Shown one piece after another: positions 44,969-54,617 of a stretch of 64,000 nucleotides of DNA. Both the position numbers and the translations under genes were made by a program. The DNA is taken from assembly GCA_963727235.1 (NCBI GenBank), contig CAVSFZ010000023.1, positions 4,582 through 68,581 on the forward strand. Direction: 5' to 3'. The stretch is from CAVPTL01 sp963727235 (GTDB lineage Bacteria; Actinomycetota; Thermoleophilia; Gaiellales; JAICJC01). Under the pieces are notes generated by a model. It ran no database searches and was not told where the DNA came from. It saw only the letters and a program-made list of their open reading frames with translations. The stretch's first letter is position 1. The number at the start of each line of letters is the position of its first letter.

Positions 44969-46255
44969 ATGCGCGTTTTGGTGGTCGGATCTGGGGCACG
45001 CGAGCATGCGCTTGCCTGGAAACTGAGCTCGTCGCCCGAACTCACGTCGCTGCATGCCGCGCCGGGGAATCCCGGCATCGGCACTCTGGCTGAGCTTCAC
45101 GACGTGGCCGTCACCGACCTCGAAGGTTTGACGTCGCTGGCCCAGCGAATCGAGGTCGACCTGGTGGTGGTCGGACCCGAGGTGCCGCTGGTCGCCGGAC
45201 TCGTCGACCGGTTCACGGCCGCGGGCATCCCGGCCTTCGGCCCGGATATGGCCGCGGCCGAACTGGAGGGCTCCAAGGCGTTTTCAAAGCAGCTGATGTC
45301 CGACATCGGCGTGCCCACCGCGCGCTACTCGGTGTGCGACACGATGGCCGCGGTCGAGGCCGCCATCGCCGAGTCGGACGGCCAGGTTGTGATCAAGGCC
45401 GACGGGCTGGCCGCCGGCAAGGGCGTGGTCGTGTGCTCGTCTGCGCGTGAGGCCAACGCCGCCGCGCGCGCGTGCCTGGTTAACGGGCGCTTCGGTACCG
45501 CCGGCGGCCGGGTGGTGGTGGAGGAGCGGATGTGGGGGCCCGAGATCTCATTGCTGGCGCTGTGCGACGGCGAGCGGGTGCTGCCGCTGGCACCGGCCCG
45601 CGACTTCAAGCCCGCCTACGACAACGACGAGGGGCCGAACACCGGCGGGATGGGCTGCATCTCGCCCCTGCCGGATGTCGACGCGGAGTTGATCGAGCAG
45701 ATCCTGGCCACCGTGCACCGGCCGGTGGTGTACGAGATGGCCCGCCGCGGAAAGCCGTTCCGCGGCTGTCTCTACGCCGGGCTGATGCTGACCGCAGACG
45801 GCCCCCGCGTGATCGAGTTCAACGCCCGCTTCGGCGATCCCGAGGCCCAGGTGATCCTGCCGCGGCTGGACGGTGACCTGCTGCCTGCGCTGCACGCCTC
45901 AGCCACCGGCTCGCTCGAGCACACAACCTTGGCGGCCGCCGACAACGCCTGCGTGACGGTCGTGATGGCAGCCCGCGGATATCCGGACGCGCCCGAGGCG
46001 GGTGCTGTGATCGACGGCATCGACGACGCCGAGACGATCGAGGGCGTGCAGGTATTCCACGCCGGCACTGCGATCCGCGACGGCGCCCTGGTCGCCGCCG
46101 GCGGCCGGATTCTGAACGTGACCGCGCTCGCACCCGATCTCGCCGCCGCCCGCGAACGCGCATATGCGGCGGTCGATCGGATCACGATCGCGGGATCTCA
46201 CCATCGAAGCGACATAGGAGCCGAAGCAGTGGCAAAGGAACACAACCATGTCTGA
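44969..46255 (+). CDS. purD: Phosphoribosylamine-glycine ligase
   Basis: The 428-residue ATP-grasp enzyme adds glycine to phosphoribosylamine. The signatures are 'MRVLVVGSGAREHALAWKL', 'VGPEVPLVAGL', 'VIKADGLAAGKGVVV' and 'RVIEFNARFGDPEAQVILP'. ATG 44969 is the first position matching the family N-terminus. It opens the purine operon and overlaps purE by 8 nt. The extra C-terminal tail ('DIGAEAVAKEHNHV') is unremarkable. Confidence 0.97.
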   Translation: MRVLVVGSGAREHALAWKLSSSPELTSLHAAPGNPGIGTLAELHDVAVTDLEGLTSLAQRIEVDLVVVGPEVPLVAGLVDRFTAAGIPAFGPDMAAAELEGSKAFSKQLMSDIGVPTARYSVCDTMAAVEAAIAESDGQVVIKADGLAAGKGVVVCSSAREANAAARACLVNGRFGTAGGRVVVEERMWGPEISLLALCDGERVLPLAPARDFKPAYDNDEGPNTGGMGCISPLPDVDAELIEQILATVHRPVVYEMARRGKPFRGCLYAGLMLTADGPRVIEFNARFGDPEAQVILPRLDGDLLPALHASATGSLEHTTLAAADNACVTVVMAARGYPDAPEAGAVIDGIDDAETIEGVQVFHAGTAIRDGALVAAGGRILNVTALAPDLAAARERAYAAVDRITIAGSHHRSDIGAEAVAKEHNHV

Positions 46256-46727
46256 TCCTGCACCAATGGCCGAAGTCAAACACCTCTGGGATCAGCTCGA
46301 AGGAGACGGGCCGCAGGTGGGCATTCTGATGGGCTCGGAGTCCGACAAGGAGGTGATGCAGAAGGCGGCCGATGAGCTGCTGGAGCGGGGCATCACCTTC
46401 GAGATGAACGTCATCTCCGCCCACCGCAACCCTCACGCAGTCGCCGACTACGCCACCGGCGCCGCGCTGCGCGGAATGCGGGTGCTGATCGCGGGGGCCG
46501 GCAAGGCAGCGGCGCTCCCGGGAGTGGTCGCGGCCTACAGCGACCTGCCGGTGATCGGCGTGCCGATCAAGACATCCGATCTGGGCGGCATGGACTCGCT
46601 GCTGTCGATCGTGCAGATGCCGCCCGGCGTGCCGGTGGCGTGCATGGCGATCAACGGCGCCCGCAACGCCGCCATCTTCGCCGCCAAGATCATCGCCCAG
46701 GGAGCGCAGCCACCTCCCAGCGAATAG
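46248..46727 (+). CDS. purE: N5-carboxyaminoimidazole ribonucleotide mutase
   Basis: The 159-residue protein has the PurE signatures LMGSESDKEVM, 'VISAHRNPHAVADYA' and 'IAGAGKAAALPGVVAAYSDL'. SAHR indicates the class I type, which rearranges N5-CAIR to CAIR. Its usual partner PurK is not in this operon. The stop is 3 nt before palindrome copy 8. Confidence 0.96.
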   Translation: MSDPAPMAEVKHLWDQLEGDGPQVGILMGSESDKEVMQKAADELLERGITFEMNVISAHRNPHAVADYATGAALRGMRVLIAGAGKAAALPGVVAAYSDLPVIGVPIKTSDLGGMDSLLSIVQMPPGVPVACMAINGARNAAIFAAKIIAQGAQPPPSE

Positions 46728-46729
46728 CC

Positions 46730-46760
46730 GTGAACAACGGTGCCTGGCACCGCTATTCAC
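46730..46760. repeat. Palindromic repeat, copy 8 (C variant, degenerate)
   Basis: This 31-bp element has two mismatched positions: left arm GTGAACAACGGTGCC, centre T, right arm GGCACCGCTATTCAC. In minus-strand RNA both mismatches become G-U pairs; in plus-strand RNA both are C-A. It lies between purE and purB. Confidence 0.85.
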
Positions 46761-46834
46761 CGGGAGGCTCCGGGAGGTGCGGTTGATAAACTTCGTGACG
46801 TTCCGATGACTCGTCGAAAGGCAGCGACGCCGGC

Positions 46835-48154
46835 TTGATCTCGCGCTACACCCGCCCCGCAATGGGTGCCGTCTGGTCAGACGAGCGCAAATTCCAGCGG
46901 TGGCTGGATGTCGAGATCGCAGCGATGGCCGCCTGGGCGGAGCTGGACGTGGTCCCGCAGGCGGCCGTGGAGGCTGTCCGCGACCGCGCCCGCATCGACG
47001 TCGCCCGCATCCGCGAGATCGAGGATCGCACCCATCACGACGTGCTGGCGTTCACCGAGTCGGTCGCCGAGCAGGTGGGCGACCCCGAGCACTCACGCTG
47101 GTTTCACTACGGATTGACCTCCTCGGACGTGGGCGACACCGCGCTGGCGCTGCAGCTGCGCGACGCCGGCGAGCTGATCGTGGCAGCGATCGCCGAGGTC
47201 GAGCAGGTGGCGCTGAGGCGGGCCGAGGAGTACCGGCACACCCCGATGATCGGGCGAACCCACGGCGTCCATGCCGAGCCCACCACCTTCGGCCTCAAGC
47301 TGCTCGGCTGGGTGACCGAGCTGCGCCGCCAGCGCGAACGCCTGCAGGCTGCGTTCGACGGGGTGGCGGTGGGCAAGCTCTCCGGTGCAGTGGGTGCGTA
47401 CGCCAACACCGATCCGCGAGTCGAAGAGATCGCGCTCGAGGCCCTCGGCCTGCAGCGCGAGGATGTCGCCACCCAGGTGATTCCGCGCGACCGCCACGCC
47501 GCACTGCTGGCGGCGATCGCCGGCGCCGGTGCCAGCCTGGAGCGATATGCCCTGGAGGTGCGCCACCTGCAGCGCACCGAGGTGCGCGAGGCCCGCGAAC
47601 CCTTCGCGAAGGGCCAGAAAGGCTCCTCGGCGATGCCCCACAAGCAGAACCCGATCGTGTGCGAGCGGATCTGCGGCCTGGCGCGGGTGCTGCGCGGAAA
47701 CGCCATCGTGGGATTCGAAGACATCGCGCTGTGGCACGAGCGCGACATCTCCCACTCCTCGGCCGAGCGGGTGGTGCTGCCCGACTCCACCATCGCGCTG
47801 GACTACATGCTGGAGAAGAGCAGGTGGCTGATCGACGGGCTGGTGGTGTTCCCCGATCGCATGCTCAAGAACCTGGAGGACTCCCACGGCCTGGTGTTCT
47901 CGGGCCGGGTGCTGCTGCAGCTGGTCGAGTCAGGGCTGTCGCGGGAGGCTGCCTACGAGATCGTCCAGCGAAACGCTCTGGCGGCGTGGGACAACGGCGC
48001 GCAGCTGCGCGAACTGCTGGAGGCCGACCCCGACGCGGTGGCCGCACTCGGCCCCGCGGCGCTCGATGCCGCATTTGACCTGGACTCGTTCCTGCGCCAC
48101 GTGGACGAGATCTTCAACCGCACGCTCATGACGCTCGAGGTGACTCATGTCTGA
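46835..48154 (+). CDS. purB: Adenylosuccinate lyase
   Basis: The 439-residue fumarase-family enzyme acts twice, on SAICAR and on adenylosuccinate. The signature loop 'KGSSAMPHKQNPI' is present, as are 'GRTHGVHAEPTTFGLKL' and 'TSSDVGDTALALQL'. The start is TTG 46835 ('MISRYTRPAMG'). It overlaps purC by 8 nt. The 107-bp gap before it holds palindrome copy 8, the only real gap in the operon. Confidence 0.96.
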   Translation: MISRYTRPAMGAVWSDERKFQRWLDVEIAAMAAWAELDVVPQAAVEAVRDRARIDVARIREIEDRTHHDVLAFTESVAEQVGDPEHSRWFHYGLTSSDVGDTALALQLRDAGELIVAAIAEVEQVALRRAEEYRHTPMIGRTHGVHAEPTTFGLKLLGWVTELRRQRERLQAAFDGVAVGKLSGAVGAYANTDPRVEEIALEALGLQREDVATQVIPRDRHAALLAAIAGAGASLERYALEVRHLQRTEVREAREPFAKGQKGSSAMPHKQNPIVCERICGLARVLRGNAIVGFEDIALWHERDISHSSAERVVLPDSTIALDYMLEKSRWLIDGLVVFPDRMLKNLEDSHGLVFSGRVLLQLVESGLSREAAYEIVQRNALAAWDNGAQLRELLEADPDAVAALGPAALDAAFDLDSFLRHVDEIFNRTLMTLEVTHV

Positions 48155-49055
48155 ACAGAACACGCTCGCCGGCCTGCACGAGATGTCCGGCAAAGTACGC
48201 GAGATGTACGGCTTCGGCGACCAGATCCTGATGGTCGCATCCGACCGCATCTCCGCGTTCGACGTCGTGCTCCCAACGCCGATCCCGCACAAGGGCCGGG
48301 TGCTCACGGGCATGTCGCTGTTCTGGTTCGAGCACTTCAAAGACGTCGCGCGCAACCACCTGATCTCCGCGGAGCCCAAAAACTTTCCCATCCAGGCACA
48401 GAACGACCCCGACCTGGCCGGCCGTTCGATGGTGGTGCAGCGGCTGACGATGCTTCCGATCGAATGCGTCGTGCGCGGCTACCTGGTCGGCTCGGGCTGG
48501 AAGGACTATCAGGCCACCGGGGCGGTGTGCGGCCATGCGCTTCCCGCCGGGATGCAGGAGGCCGAGAAGCTGCCCAAGCCGATCTTCACCCCGGCCACCA
48601 AGGCCACCGACGGGCATGACATCAACATCGACCGGTCGGCCGGCAAGATCCTGGTGGGCGACGACCGCTTCGACGAGATCGAGCGGATCTCGATCGAGCT
48701 GTACGAGGCAGCCTCCGACTACGCCGCCACCCGCGGGATCATCATCGCCGACACCAAGTTCGAGTTCGGCCTCGACGGCAGCAACCAGGTGGTGCTGGGC
48801 GACGAGGTGCTGACGCCCGACTCGTCACGCTTCTGGCCGGCCGATACCTACAAGCCCGGCAGCTCTCCACAGTCGTTCGACAAGCAGTACGTCCGCGACT
48901 GGCTGGAGACGCTCGACTGGGACAAGCAGCCCCCCGGCCCCGAGGTACCTGCCGACGTGGTCGCCGGCACCCAGAAGCGCTACATCGAGGCCTATGAAGT
49001 GGTCACCGGCGGATCGTTCGATGCATACCTGGCCAGCATGGGCGTGACGCCGTGA
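48147..49055 (+). CDS. purC: SAICAR synthetase
   Basis: The 302-residue enzyme condenses CAIR with aspartate. Motifs: 'GKVREMYGFGDQILMVASDR', 'ISAFDVVLPTPIPHKG', 'IECVVRGYLVGSGWKDYQ' and 'IIIADTKFEFGLD'. The length is that of the longer eukaryote-like or actinobacterial PurC. ATG 48147 lies inside purB, and the stop overlaps purS as GTGA. Confidence 0.96.
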   Translation: MSEQNTLAGLHEMSGKVREMYGFGDQILMVASDRISAFDVVLPTPIPHKGRVLTGMSLFWFEHFKDVARNHLISAEPKNFPIQAQNDPDLAGRSMVVQRLTMLPIECVVRGYLVGSGWKDYQATGAVCGHALPAGMQEAEKLPKPIFTPATKATDGHDINIDRSAGKILVGDDRFDEIERISIELYEAASDYAATRGIIIADTKFEFGLDGSNQVVLGDEVLTPDSSRFWPADTYKPGSSPQSFDKQYVRDWLETLDWDKQPPGPEVPADVVAGTQKRYIEAYEVVTGGSFDAYLASMGVTP

Positions 49056-49303
49056 AGATCACCGTCACCGTGCGACCGCGAGACGGCATCCTCGACCCCC
49101 AGGGCGAGACGCTGCGGCGATCGCTGGCCGGGCTGGGATACGCGGCCTCCGCGGTGCACGCGGGCAAGGTGTTCGACCTCGAGCTCGATGTCGACGACCC
49201 GGCCGAGGCCCACCGGCTGGCCGAGGAGATCGCCGACCGGCTGCTGGCCAACCCGCTGATCGAGCAGTACGCGATCGAGTCGCCGGCCGAGGCTCCCGCG
49301 TGA
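49052..49303 (+). CDS. purS: Phosphoribosylformylglycinamidine synthase subunit PurS
   Basis: This 83-residue protein ('MKITVTVRPRDGILDPQGET', 'LGYAASAVHAGKVFDLELD') is the small dimeric subunit that joins PurQ to PurL. It starts at a GTG sharing 4 nt with the purC stop and ends 4 nt into purQ. Confidence 0.95.
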   Translation: MKITVTVRPRDGILDPQGETLRRSLAGLGYAASAVHAGKVFDLELDVDDPAEAHRLAEEIADRLLANPLIEQYAIESPAEAPA

Positions 49304-50007
49304 GCGTGACGGTCGGGATCGTCACCTTCCCCGGCGCCTGTGATGACCGCGACGCCGCCCACGCGGTGGAGCTGATGGGTGGCGAGCCGGTGGTGCTGTG
49401 GCACGCCGACGATGATCTCAAGGGCGTGGACGCGGTCCTGATCCCAGGCGGCTTCTCCTACGGCGACCATCTGCGCCCGGGTGCGATCGCGGCGCTCTCG
49501 CCGGTGATGGCGGCGGTGGGCAGGCACGCCGATGCGGGCGGTCGGGTGCTGGGGATCTGCAACGGCTTCCAGGTGCTGACCGAAGCCCACCTCCTCCCGG
49601 GAGCCCTGCGACCGAACTCGACGCTGCTATTCCGCTGCCACGACGCGGTGCTGCGCGTCCAGCACGCGTCACCATGGCTGCCCGGGTGCGCTGAGGGCGA
49701 CACCCTGACGATCCCGATGAAGCATCACGACGGCTGCTTCTTCGCCTCCACCGAGGAGGTGCGCAGGCTGGAGCACGGCGGCCAGGTGCTGGTGCGCTAC
49801 GAGCCCAATCCCAACGGATCGGTCGACAGCATCGCGGGGGTCACCAACGCCCGCGGCAATGTGGCCGGCTTGATGCCTCACCCCGAGCACGCCGTGGACG
49901 AGCTGCTCGGCTCGACCGACGGCCGGGTGCTGTTGGCAGGGCTGATGGGACGGTCACACGCCGATCCCGCACCCGCGGATTCACGCGAGGCCCTGCCCGC
50001 AGCATGA
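49300..50007 (+). CDS. purQ: Phosphoribosylformylglycinamidine synthase subunit PurQ (glutaminase)
   Basis: The 235-residue class I glutamine amidotransferase has its nucleophile Cys87 in LGICNGFQVL and the His-Glu pair in MPHPEHAVD. 'VLIPGGFSYGDHLRPGAIA' is a typical PurQ string. It supplies ammonia to PurL. GTG 49300 and the ATGA overlap with purL keep the three subunits coupled. Confidence 0.96.
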   Translation: MSVTVGIVTFPGACDDRDAAHAVELMGGEPVVLWHADDDLKGVDAVLIPGGFSYGDHLRPGAIAALSPVMAAVGRHADAGGRVLGICNGFQVLTEAHLLPGALRPNSTLLFRCHDAVLRVQHASPWLPGCAEGDTLTIPMKHHDGCFFASTEEVRRLEHGGQVLVRYEPNPNGSVDSIAGVTNARGNVAGLMPHPEHAVDELLGSTDGRVLLAGLMGRSHADPAPADSREALPAA

Positions 50008-52175
50008 ACGCCGTCACGCCGCAACCGCTGCATCGCAGCCTCGGCCTCACAGACGCCGAGCTGGAGAACATCCAGGAGCTGCTGGGACGCGATCCCAACG
50101 ACTTCGAGCTGGCCGTCTTCTCGCTGCTTTGGAGCGAGCACTGCGGCTACAAGCACTCGCGGCTGCTGCTGAAGCGACTGCCCAGCGCCGGCGCAGCGGT
50201 GTTGCAAGGCCCGGGCGAGAACGCCGGCGTGATCGCTGCCGGCGACGGCTTGGGGGTGGCGCTGAAGGTCGAGAGCCACAACCACCCATCGGCCGTGGAG
50301 CCGTTCCAGGGAGCCGCCACCGGGGTGGGCGGCATCCTCCGCGACATCTTCGCGATGGGTGCGCGGCCGATCGCGATTCTGGATTCGCTTCGGTTCGGCG
50401 AGCTGGACGGCGACGGTCAGAAGGGGCTGTTTCGGGGAGTGGTCAAAGGCGTCGGCCACTACGGAAACTGCGTCGGCGTGGCCAACGTCGGCGGCGAGGT
50501 CGTGTTCGAGCAGGCCTATCACCACAACTGCCTGGTGAACGCGATGTGCGTGGGGGTGCTCCCGGTCGAGCGGATCCAATCGGCCGCCGCAGCCGGGTCG
50601 GGCAACCTGGTGGTGCTGTACGGCGCCCGCACCGGCCGCGACGGGATCGGCGGAGCCAGCGTGCTCGCATCACAAGGATTTGACGAGGGCTCGGGCGCGA
50701 AGCGGCCGTCGGTGCAGATCGGCGACCCGTTCACCGGCAAGAAGCTGATCGAGTGCACGCTGGCGCTGCTGGACGCCGGGCTGGTGGTGTCGCTGCAGGA
50801 TCTGGGTGCGGCCGGGCTGGCCTCGTCCACGGCCGAGATGGCGTCATCCGGAGGGGTGGGACTGGACGTCGACCTCAGCCGGGTGCCGCTGCGCGAGGCC
50901 GGCATGGAGCCGTTCGAGATCATGATCTCGGAGTCGCAGGAGCGGATGGCGGCGATCGTCGCCCCCGAGCGCTGGCCCGAAGTGGAGGCGCTGTGCGCCC
51001 ACTGGGATATCGACGCCACCGTGATCGGCGAGGTCACCGATCGCGGCCGGCTGCGCGCGTTTCATGACGGCGCCGAAGTCGGCGACATCCCGGTGTCCGC
51101 ACTGGTGGAGGACTGTCCCCGCTACCCACTCTCGCCCGAACGGCCTGCGCGGCTCCGCGACCAGCCCGTCGATCCACCGGCCCCGCCGGCGGATGCCACC
51201 GCAACTCTGCGACTCCTGCTGGCCTCGCCCAACATCGCCAGCCGCCGCTGGATCACGCGTCAGTACGACCAGCTGGTGGGGTCGGGCACCGTCATCCGGC
51301 CCGGCGGCGACGCGGGCGTGGTGCGACTGACGCCGTCGCAGCGCGCGATCGCGATCGCGCTCGACGGCAACGGCCGCCGCACCTGGCTCGACCCCCGCCG
51401 CGGCGGTGCTGCGGCGGTGTGCGAAGCCGCCCGCAACGTGGCCTGTACCGGCGCTCGACCGGCGGCAGTCACGAACTGCCTCAACTTCGGAAATCCCGAG
51501 ACTCCCGACGTCGCCTACGAGCTGGGCGAGGCGATCGAGGGCATGGCGCTGGCGTGCGAAGCGCTGGGCCTGCCGGTGGTGTCGGGCAACGTCTCGCTCT
51601 ATAACGAGCACATGGGAAACCCGATCTACCCCACCCCGGTGGTCGGAGTGGTGGGCCTGCTCGACGACGCCTCGCTGGCCGTGGGAGCGGGCTTCCGCAA
51701 TGAGGGAGACCACGTGTACCTGGTGGGCGGCGGAGCAGCCGCGGTCGACGGGTCGGAGTACCAGAAGCTGGTGCTGGGGACGGTCGAGGGCCGTATCCCC
51801 GAGCCCGACCTGGCAAACGAGCGAAAGCTCCATCAACTCTTGGCCGCGGCCGCGGAGGCGCGGCTGCTGTCGAGCGCGCACGACGTGTCCGACGGCGGCC
51901 TGGCCGTATGCCTGGCAGAATCGGCGATCGCCGGGGCGATCGGCGTCACCGCCGAGGCAGACGAGCTCTTCTGGGAAGGTGAAGGCCGGGCGGTGATCTC
52001 GGTCGCACCCGAGCACGCCGCGGCGGTAATCGAGCTGACCGGCAACCTTCCGATCCAGCGCCTCGGCACGGTCGGTGGCGACCTGATCTCGATCGGTCAG
52101 GCACAATTAGGTGTGAGTGAAGCCGCCGAGATTCACTCCTCGGCGATACCCGACGCGATGGGAGACCCTGAGTAA
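50004..52175 (+). CDS. purL: Phosphoribosylformylglycinamidine synthase subunit PurL
   Basis: The 723-residue protein is the small-type PurL used with PurS and PurQ. Motifs: 'WSEHCGYKHSRLLLKRLP', 'KVESHNHPSAVEPFQGAATG', 'GGIGGASVLASQ'-like GRDGIGGASVLASQ, and in the second half 'NCLNFGNPETPDVAYELGEA' and 'AHDVSDGGLAVCLAES'. It converts FGAR to FGAM with ATP. Four bases separate it from purF. Confidence 0.96.
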   Translation: MNAVTPQPLHRSLGLTDAELENIQELLGRDPNDFELAVFSLLWSEHCGYKHSRLLLKRLPSAGAAVLQGPGENAGVIAAGDGLGVALKVESHNHPSAVEPFQGAATGVGGILRDIFAMGARPIAILDSLRFGELDGDGQKGLFRGVVKGVGHYGNCVGVANVGGEVVFEQAYHHNCLVNAMCVGVLPVERIQSAAAAGSGNLVVLYGARTGRDGIGGASVLASQGFDEGSGAKRPSVQIGDPFTGKKLIECTLALLDAGLVVSLQDLGAAGLASSTAEMASSGGVGLDVDLSRVPLREAGMEPFEIMISESQERMAAIVAPERWPEVEALCAHWDIDATVIGEVTDRGRLRAFHDGAEVGDIPVSALVEDCPRYPLSPERPARLRDQPVDPPAPPADATATLRLLLASPNIASRRWITRQYDQLVGSGTVIRPGGDAGVVRLTPSQRAIAIALDGNGRRTWLDPRRGGAAAVCEAARNVACTGARPAAVTNCLNFGNPETPDVAYELGEAIEGMALACEALGLPVVSGNVSLYNEHMGNPIYPTPVVGVVGLLDDASLAVGAGFRNEGDHVYLVGGGAAAVDGSEYQKLVLGTVEGRIPEPDLANERKLHQLLAAAAEARLLSSAHDVSDGGLAVCLAESAIAGAIGVTAEADELFWEGEGRAVISVAPEHAAAVIELTGNLPIQRLGTVGGDLISIGQAQLGVSEAAEIHSSAIPDAMGDPE

Positions 52176-52179
52176 CCCG

Positions 52180-53595
52180 ATGTGCGGAGTCTTTGGCATC
52201 TACGATCCCGCCGGTGCACCCGACCGAGACGTCGCCCGGTTGACGTTTTTCGGCCTGTACGCCCTCCAGCATCGTGGGCAGGAGTCGGCCGGGATCGCGG
52301 TTTCCGACGGGGCGCGGGTGACCGCCATGAAGGACATGGGGCTGGTCAGTCAGGTGTTCGACGAGCCCAAGCTCTCGGGCCTTCCGGGGCGGATGGCGAT
52401 CGGCCACGCCCGCTACTCGACCACCGGCTCGACGGTGTGGCAGAACGCCCAGCCGGTCGTCCGGCACGGCCACGGCCACACCATCGCCCTGGGTCACAAC
52501 GGCAACCTCACCAACACCGTCGAGCTGCGCGACCAGCTGCAGTCAGACGGCGTCAGGCTGCATTCGAGCTCCGACACCGAGGCCATCGCCGCCCTGATCG
52601 CCCAGAACCCGTCCAACGACCTCGAAGAGTCGATCGCGGCCACGATGGGGCGGATCGAAGGCGCGTTTGCAGCGGTCGTCCTGACCGAGACCGCCATCGC
52701 CGGGTTCCGCGACCCCGACGGCATCCGACCGCTGGTGGTCGGCCGGCTGGACGATGCCTGGGTGCTGGCCTCCGAGACATGCGCACTGGATCTGATCGGC
52801 GCCAGCCTGGAACGCGAGCTCGGCCCGGGCGAGCTGGTCGTAATCGACGAGCAGGGCCCCCGCTACCGGCAGGCGGTGGAGCGGCGCAGCGGCGCGCTCT
52901 GCATCTTCGAGTACATCTACTTCGCCCGCCCCGACTCGTCGATGCAGGGTGAGATGCTGCACGATGTGCGCCGGCGGATGGGCGAGCGGCTGGCAGCGGA
53001 AGCGCCCGCGGACGCCGACGTGGTCATCGGCGTGCCCGATTCGGGAACACCGGCCGCGATCGGCTATGCCAACGCCAGCGGCATCCCCTACGGCGAGGGC
53101 CTGGTCAAGAACCGCTACGTCGGCCGCACCTTCATCCAACCGGACCAGGAGCTGCGTGAGCGCGGCGTCCGGCTGAAGTTCAACGTGCTGCGCTCGGTGC
53201 TCGAAGGCAAGCGGGTGGTGGTGGTCGACGATTCGATCGTGCGCGGCTCGACCACGCGCAAGCTGGTCGCGATGCTGTTCGACGCCGGCGCGCTGGAGGT
53301 GCACCTGCGGGTGTCGTCGCCGCCGATCGTCTCGCCCTGCTTCTACGGCATCGACATGGCCGATCAGGACCAGCTGATCGCCGCCGGGCGGGAGCTCGAT
53401 CAGATTCGCGAGAAGCTGGGCGCGACCTCGCTCGCCTACCTGTCACTGGAAGGGCTCCAGACCGCGGCCGGACAACCCGCGTCGAGATTCTGCCGCGCCT
53501 GCCTGACCGGTGACTACCCCACCGAGATCCCCGCCGACGTGCGCCTGGCCAAACTGCGCTTCGAGTCGCGGGCGGTTCCGGTGGAGATTCGGTGA
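52180..53595 (+). CDS. purF: Amidophosphoribosyltransferase
   Basis: The 471-residue enzyme starts the pathway by making phosphoribosylamine. It begins MCGVFGI, so catalytic Cys2 needs only Met removal and there is no propeptide. 'GHARYSTTGSTVWQNAQP' and 'GHNGNLTN' mark the glutaminase; 'VVVVDDSIVRGSTTRKLVAM' is the PRPP loop. Cysteines in SPCFYG and FCRACLTGDYP match the Bacillus-type enzyme with a 4Fe-4S cluster. The stop overlaps purM as GTGA. Confidence 0.96.
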   Translation: MCGVFGIYDPAGAPDRDVARLTFFGLYALQHRGQESAGIAVSDGARVTAMKDMGLVSQVFDEPKLSGLPGRMAIGHARYSTTGSTVWQNAQPVVRHGHGHTIALGHNGNLTNTVELRDQLQSDGVRLHSSSDTEAIAALIAQNPSNDLEESIAATMGRIEGAFAAVVLTETAIAGFRDPDGIRPLVVGRLDDAWVLASETCALDLIGASLERELGPGELVVIDEQGPRYRQAVERRSGALCIFEYIYFARPDSSMQGEMLHDVRRRMGERLAAEAPADADVVIGVPDSGTPAAIGYANASGIPYGEGLVKNRYVGRTFIQPDQELRERGVRLKFNVLRSVLEGKRVVVVDDSIVRGSTTRKLVAMLFDAGALEVHLRVSSPPIVSPCFYGIDMADQDQLIAAGRELDQIREKLGATSLAYLSLEGLQTAAGQPASRFCRACLTGDYPTEIPADVRLAKLRFESRAVPVEIR

Positions 53596-54617
53596 CCGAC
53601 CCCGAGCCGCTCACCTACGCTGACGCGGGTGTCAGCCTCGACGCCGCCGAAACGGTCGTCGACCGGATCCGATCGGCGGTCGCTTCGACCCACTCACGCG
53701 AGGTGCTGGACAACCATGGGGGCTTCGCCGGACTGTTCACCCCCAGCGTGGGTGACCCGCTGATCTCGGCGGGGTGTGACGGAGTCGGCACCAAGGTGCT
53801 GCTGGGCCTCGCCGCCAGGCGGTTGCACGGGCTGGGCGTCGACCTGGTGGCGATGAGCGTCAACGACGTGATCACCTCCGGCGGCCGGCCGGCATTCTTT
53901 CTCGATGTGATCACCTGCGGGCGGATCGACCCGGACACGATCGCGGAGCTGGTCGAGGGCATCGCCGACGGCTGTAAACAGGCCCGCTGTGCCCTCCTGG
54001 GCGGCGAGACCGCCGAGCACCCCGACATGATGCAGCCCGATGAGATCGATCTGGCCGGATTCTGCGTCGCCCTGTCGGAGCGGCGCGAGCTGGTCTCCGG
54101 TGCCCGTGTCAAACCCGGCGATGCCATCATCGCGCTGCCCTCCAGCGGTCCGCACTCCAACGGCTTCTCGCTGATTCGGCGGTTGCTGGAACGGGCAAAC
54201 GTCGACCTCGACTCGACCCCCGCCGAGCTGGGAGGAGCGTCAGTCGCCGACGCGCTTCTGGAGCCGACCAGGATCTATGCAGCGCCGGTGAATGAGCTGA
54301 CCCGCACGGTCGATGTCCGCGGCATGGCGCACATCACCGGGGGCGGCATACCGGGAAACCTGACTCGCCAGTTCCCCGACGGCACCGGGGCAAAGATCGA
54401 TCTGGGCTCGTGGACGCGGCCGGCGGTGTTCGACTGGCTGGCGGGACTGGGAGTGGAAGAGCAGGAGATGCGCGCGGTGTTCAACCTCGGCGTGGGTTTC
54501 GCCGCGGTCGTCGAGCAGGAGTCGGTGGACACGGCGCTGACCGCCCTGGAACGGGGCGGCTGTCCCGGTTGGGTGGCGGGCACGGTGACCGCATCCTCGG
54601 GGGTGGAGCTGACCTGA
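53592..54617 (+). CDS. purM: Phosphoribosylaminoimidazole synthetase
   Basis: The 341-residue protein of the PurM/PurL fold closes the imidazole ring of AIR. Motifs: 'TYADAGVSLDAAETVVDRI', 'SAGCDGVGTKVLLGL', 'VDLVAMSVNDVITSGGRPAF', 'GGETAEHPDMM' and 'HITGGGIPGNLTRQFPDG'. It starts at GTG 53592 and ends in a 4-nt overlap (CTGA) with purN. Confidence 0.96.
   Translation: MTDPEPLTYADAGVSLDAAETVVDRIRSAVASTHSREVLDNHGGFAGLFTPSVGDPLISAGCDGVGTKVLLGLAARRLHGLGVDLVAMSVNDVITSGGRPAFFLDVITCGRIDPDTIAELVEGIADGCKQARCALLGGETAEHPDMMQPDEIDLAGFCVALSERRELVSGARVKPGDAIIALPSSGPHSNGFSLIRRLLERANVDLDSTPAELGGASVADALLEPTRIYAAPVNELTRTVDVRGMAHITGGGIPGNLTRQFPDGTGAKIDLGSWTRPAVFDWLAGLGVEEQEMRAVFNLGVGFAAVVEQESVDTALTALERGGCPGWVAGTVTASSGVELT

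Noticed and set aside
51901..51925. TGCCTGGCA within purL as an eleventh palindrome copy
   Set aside because: Only the inner 9 bases match, it lies inside a conserved coding region and the AATAA/TTATT blocks are absent.
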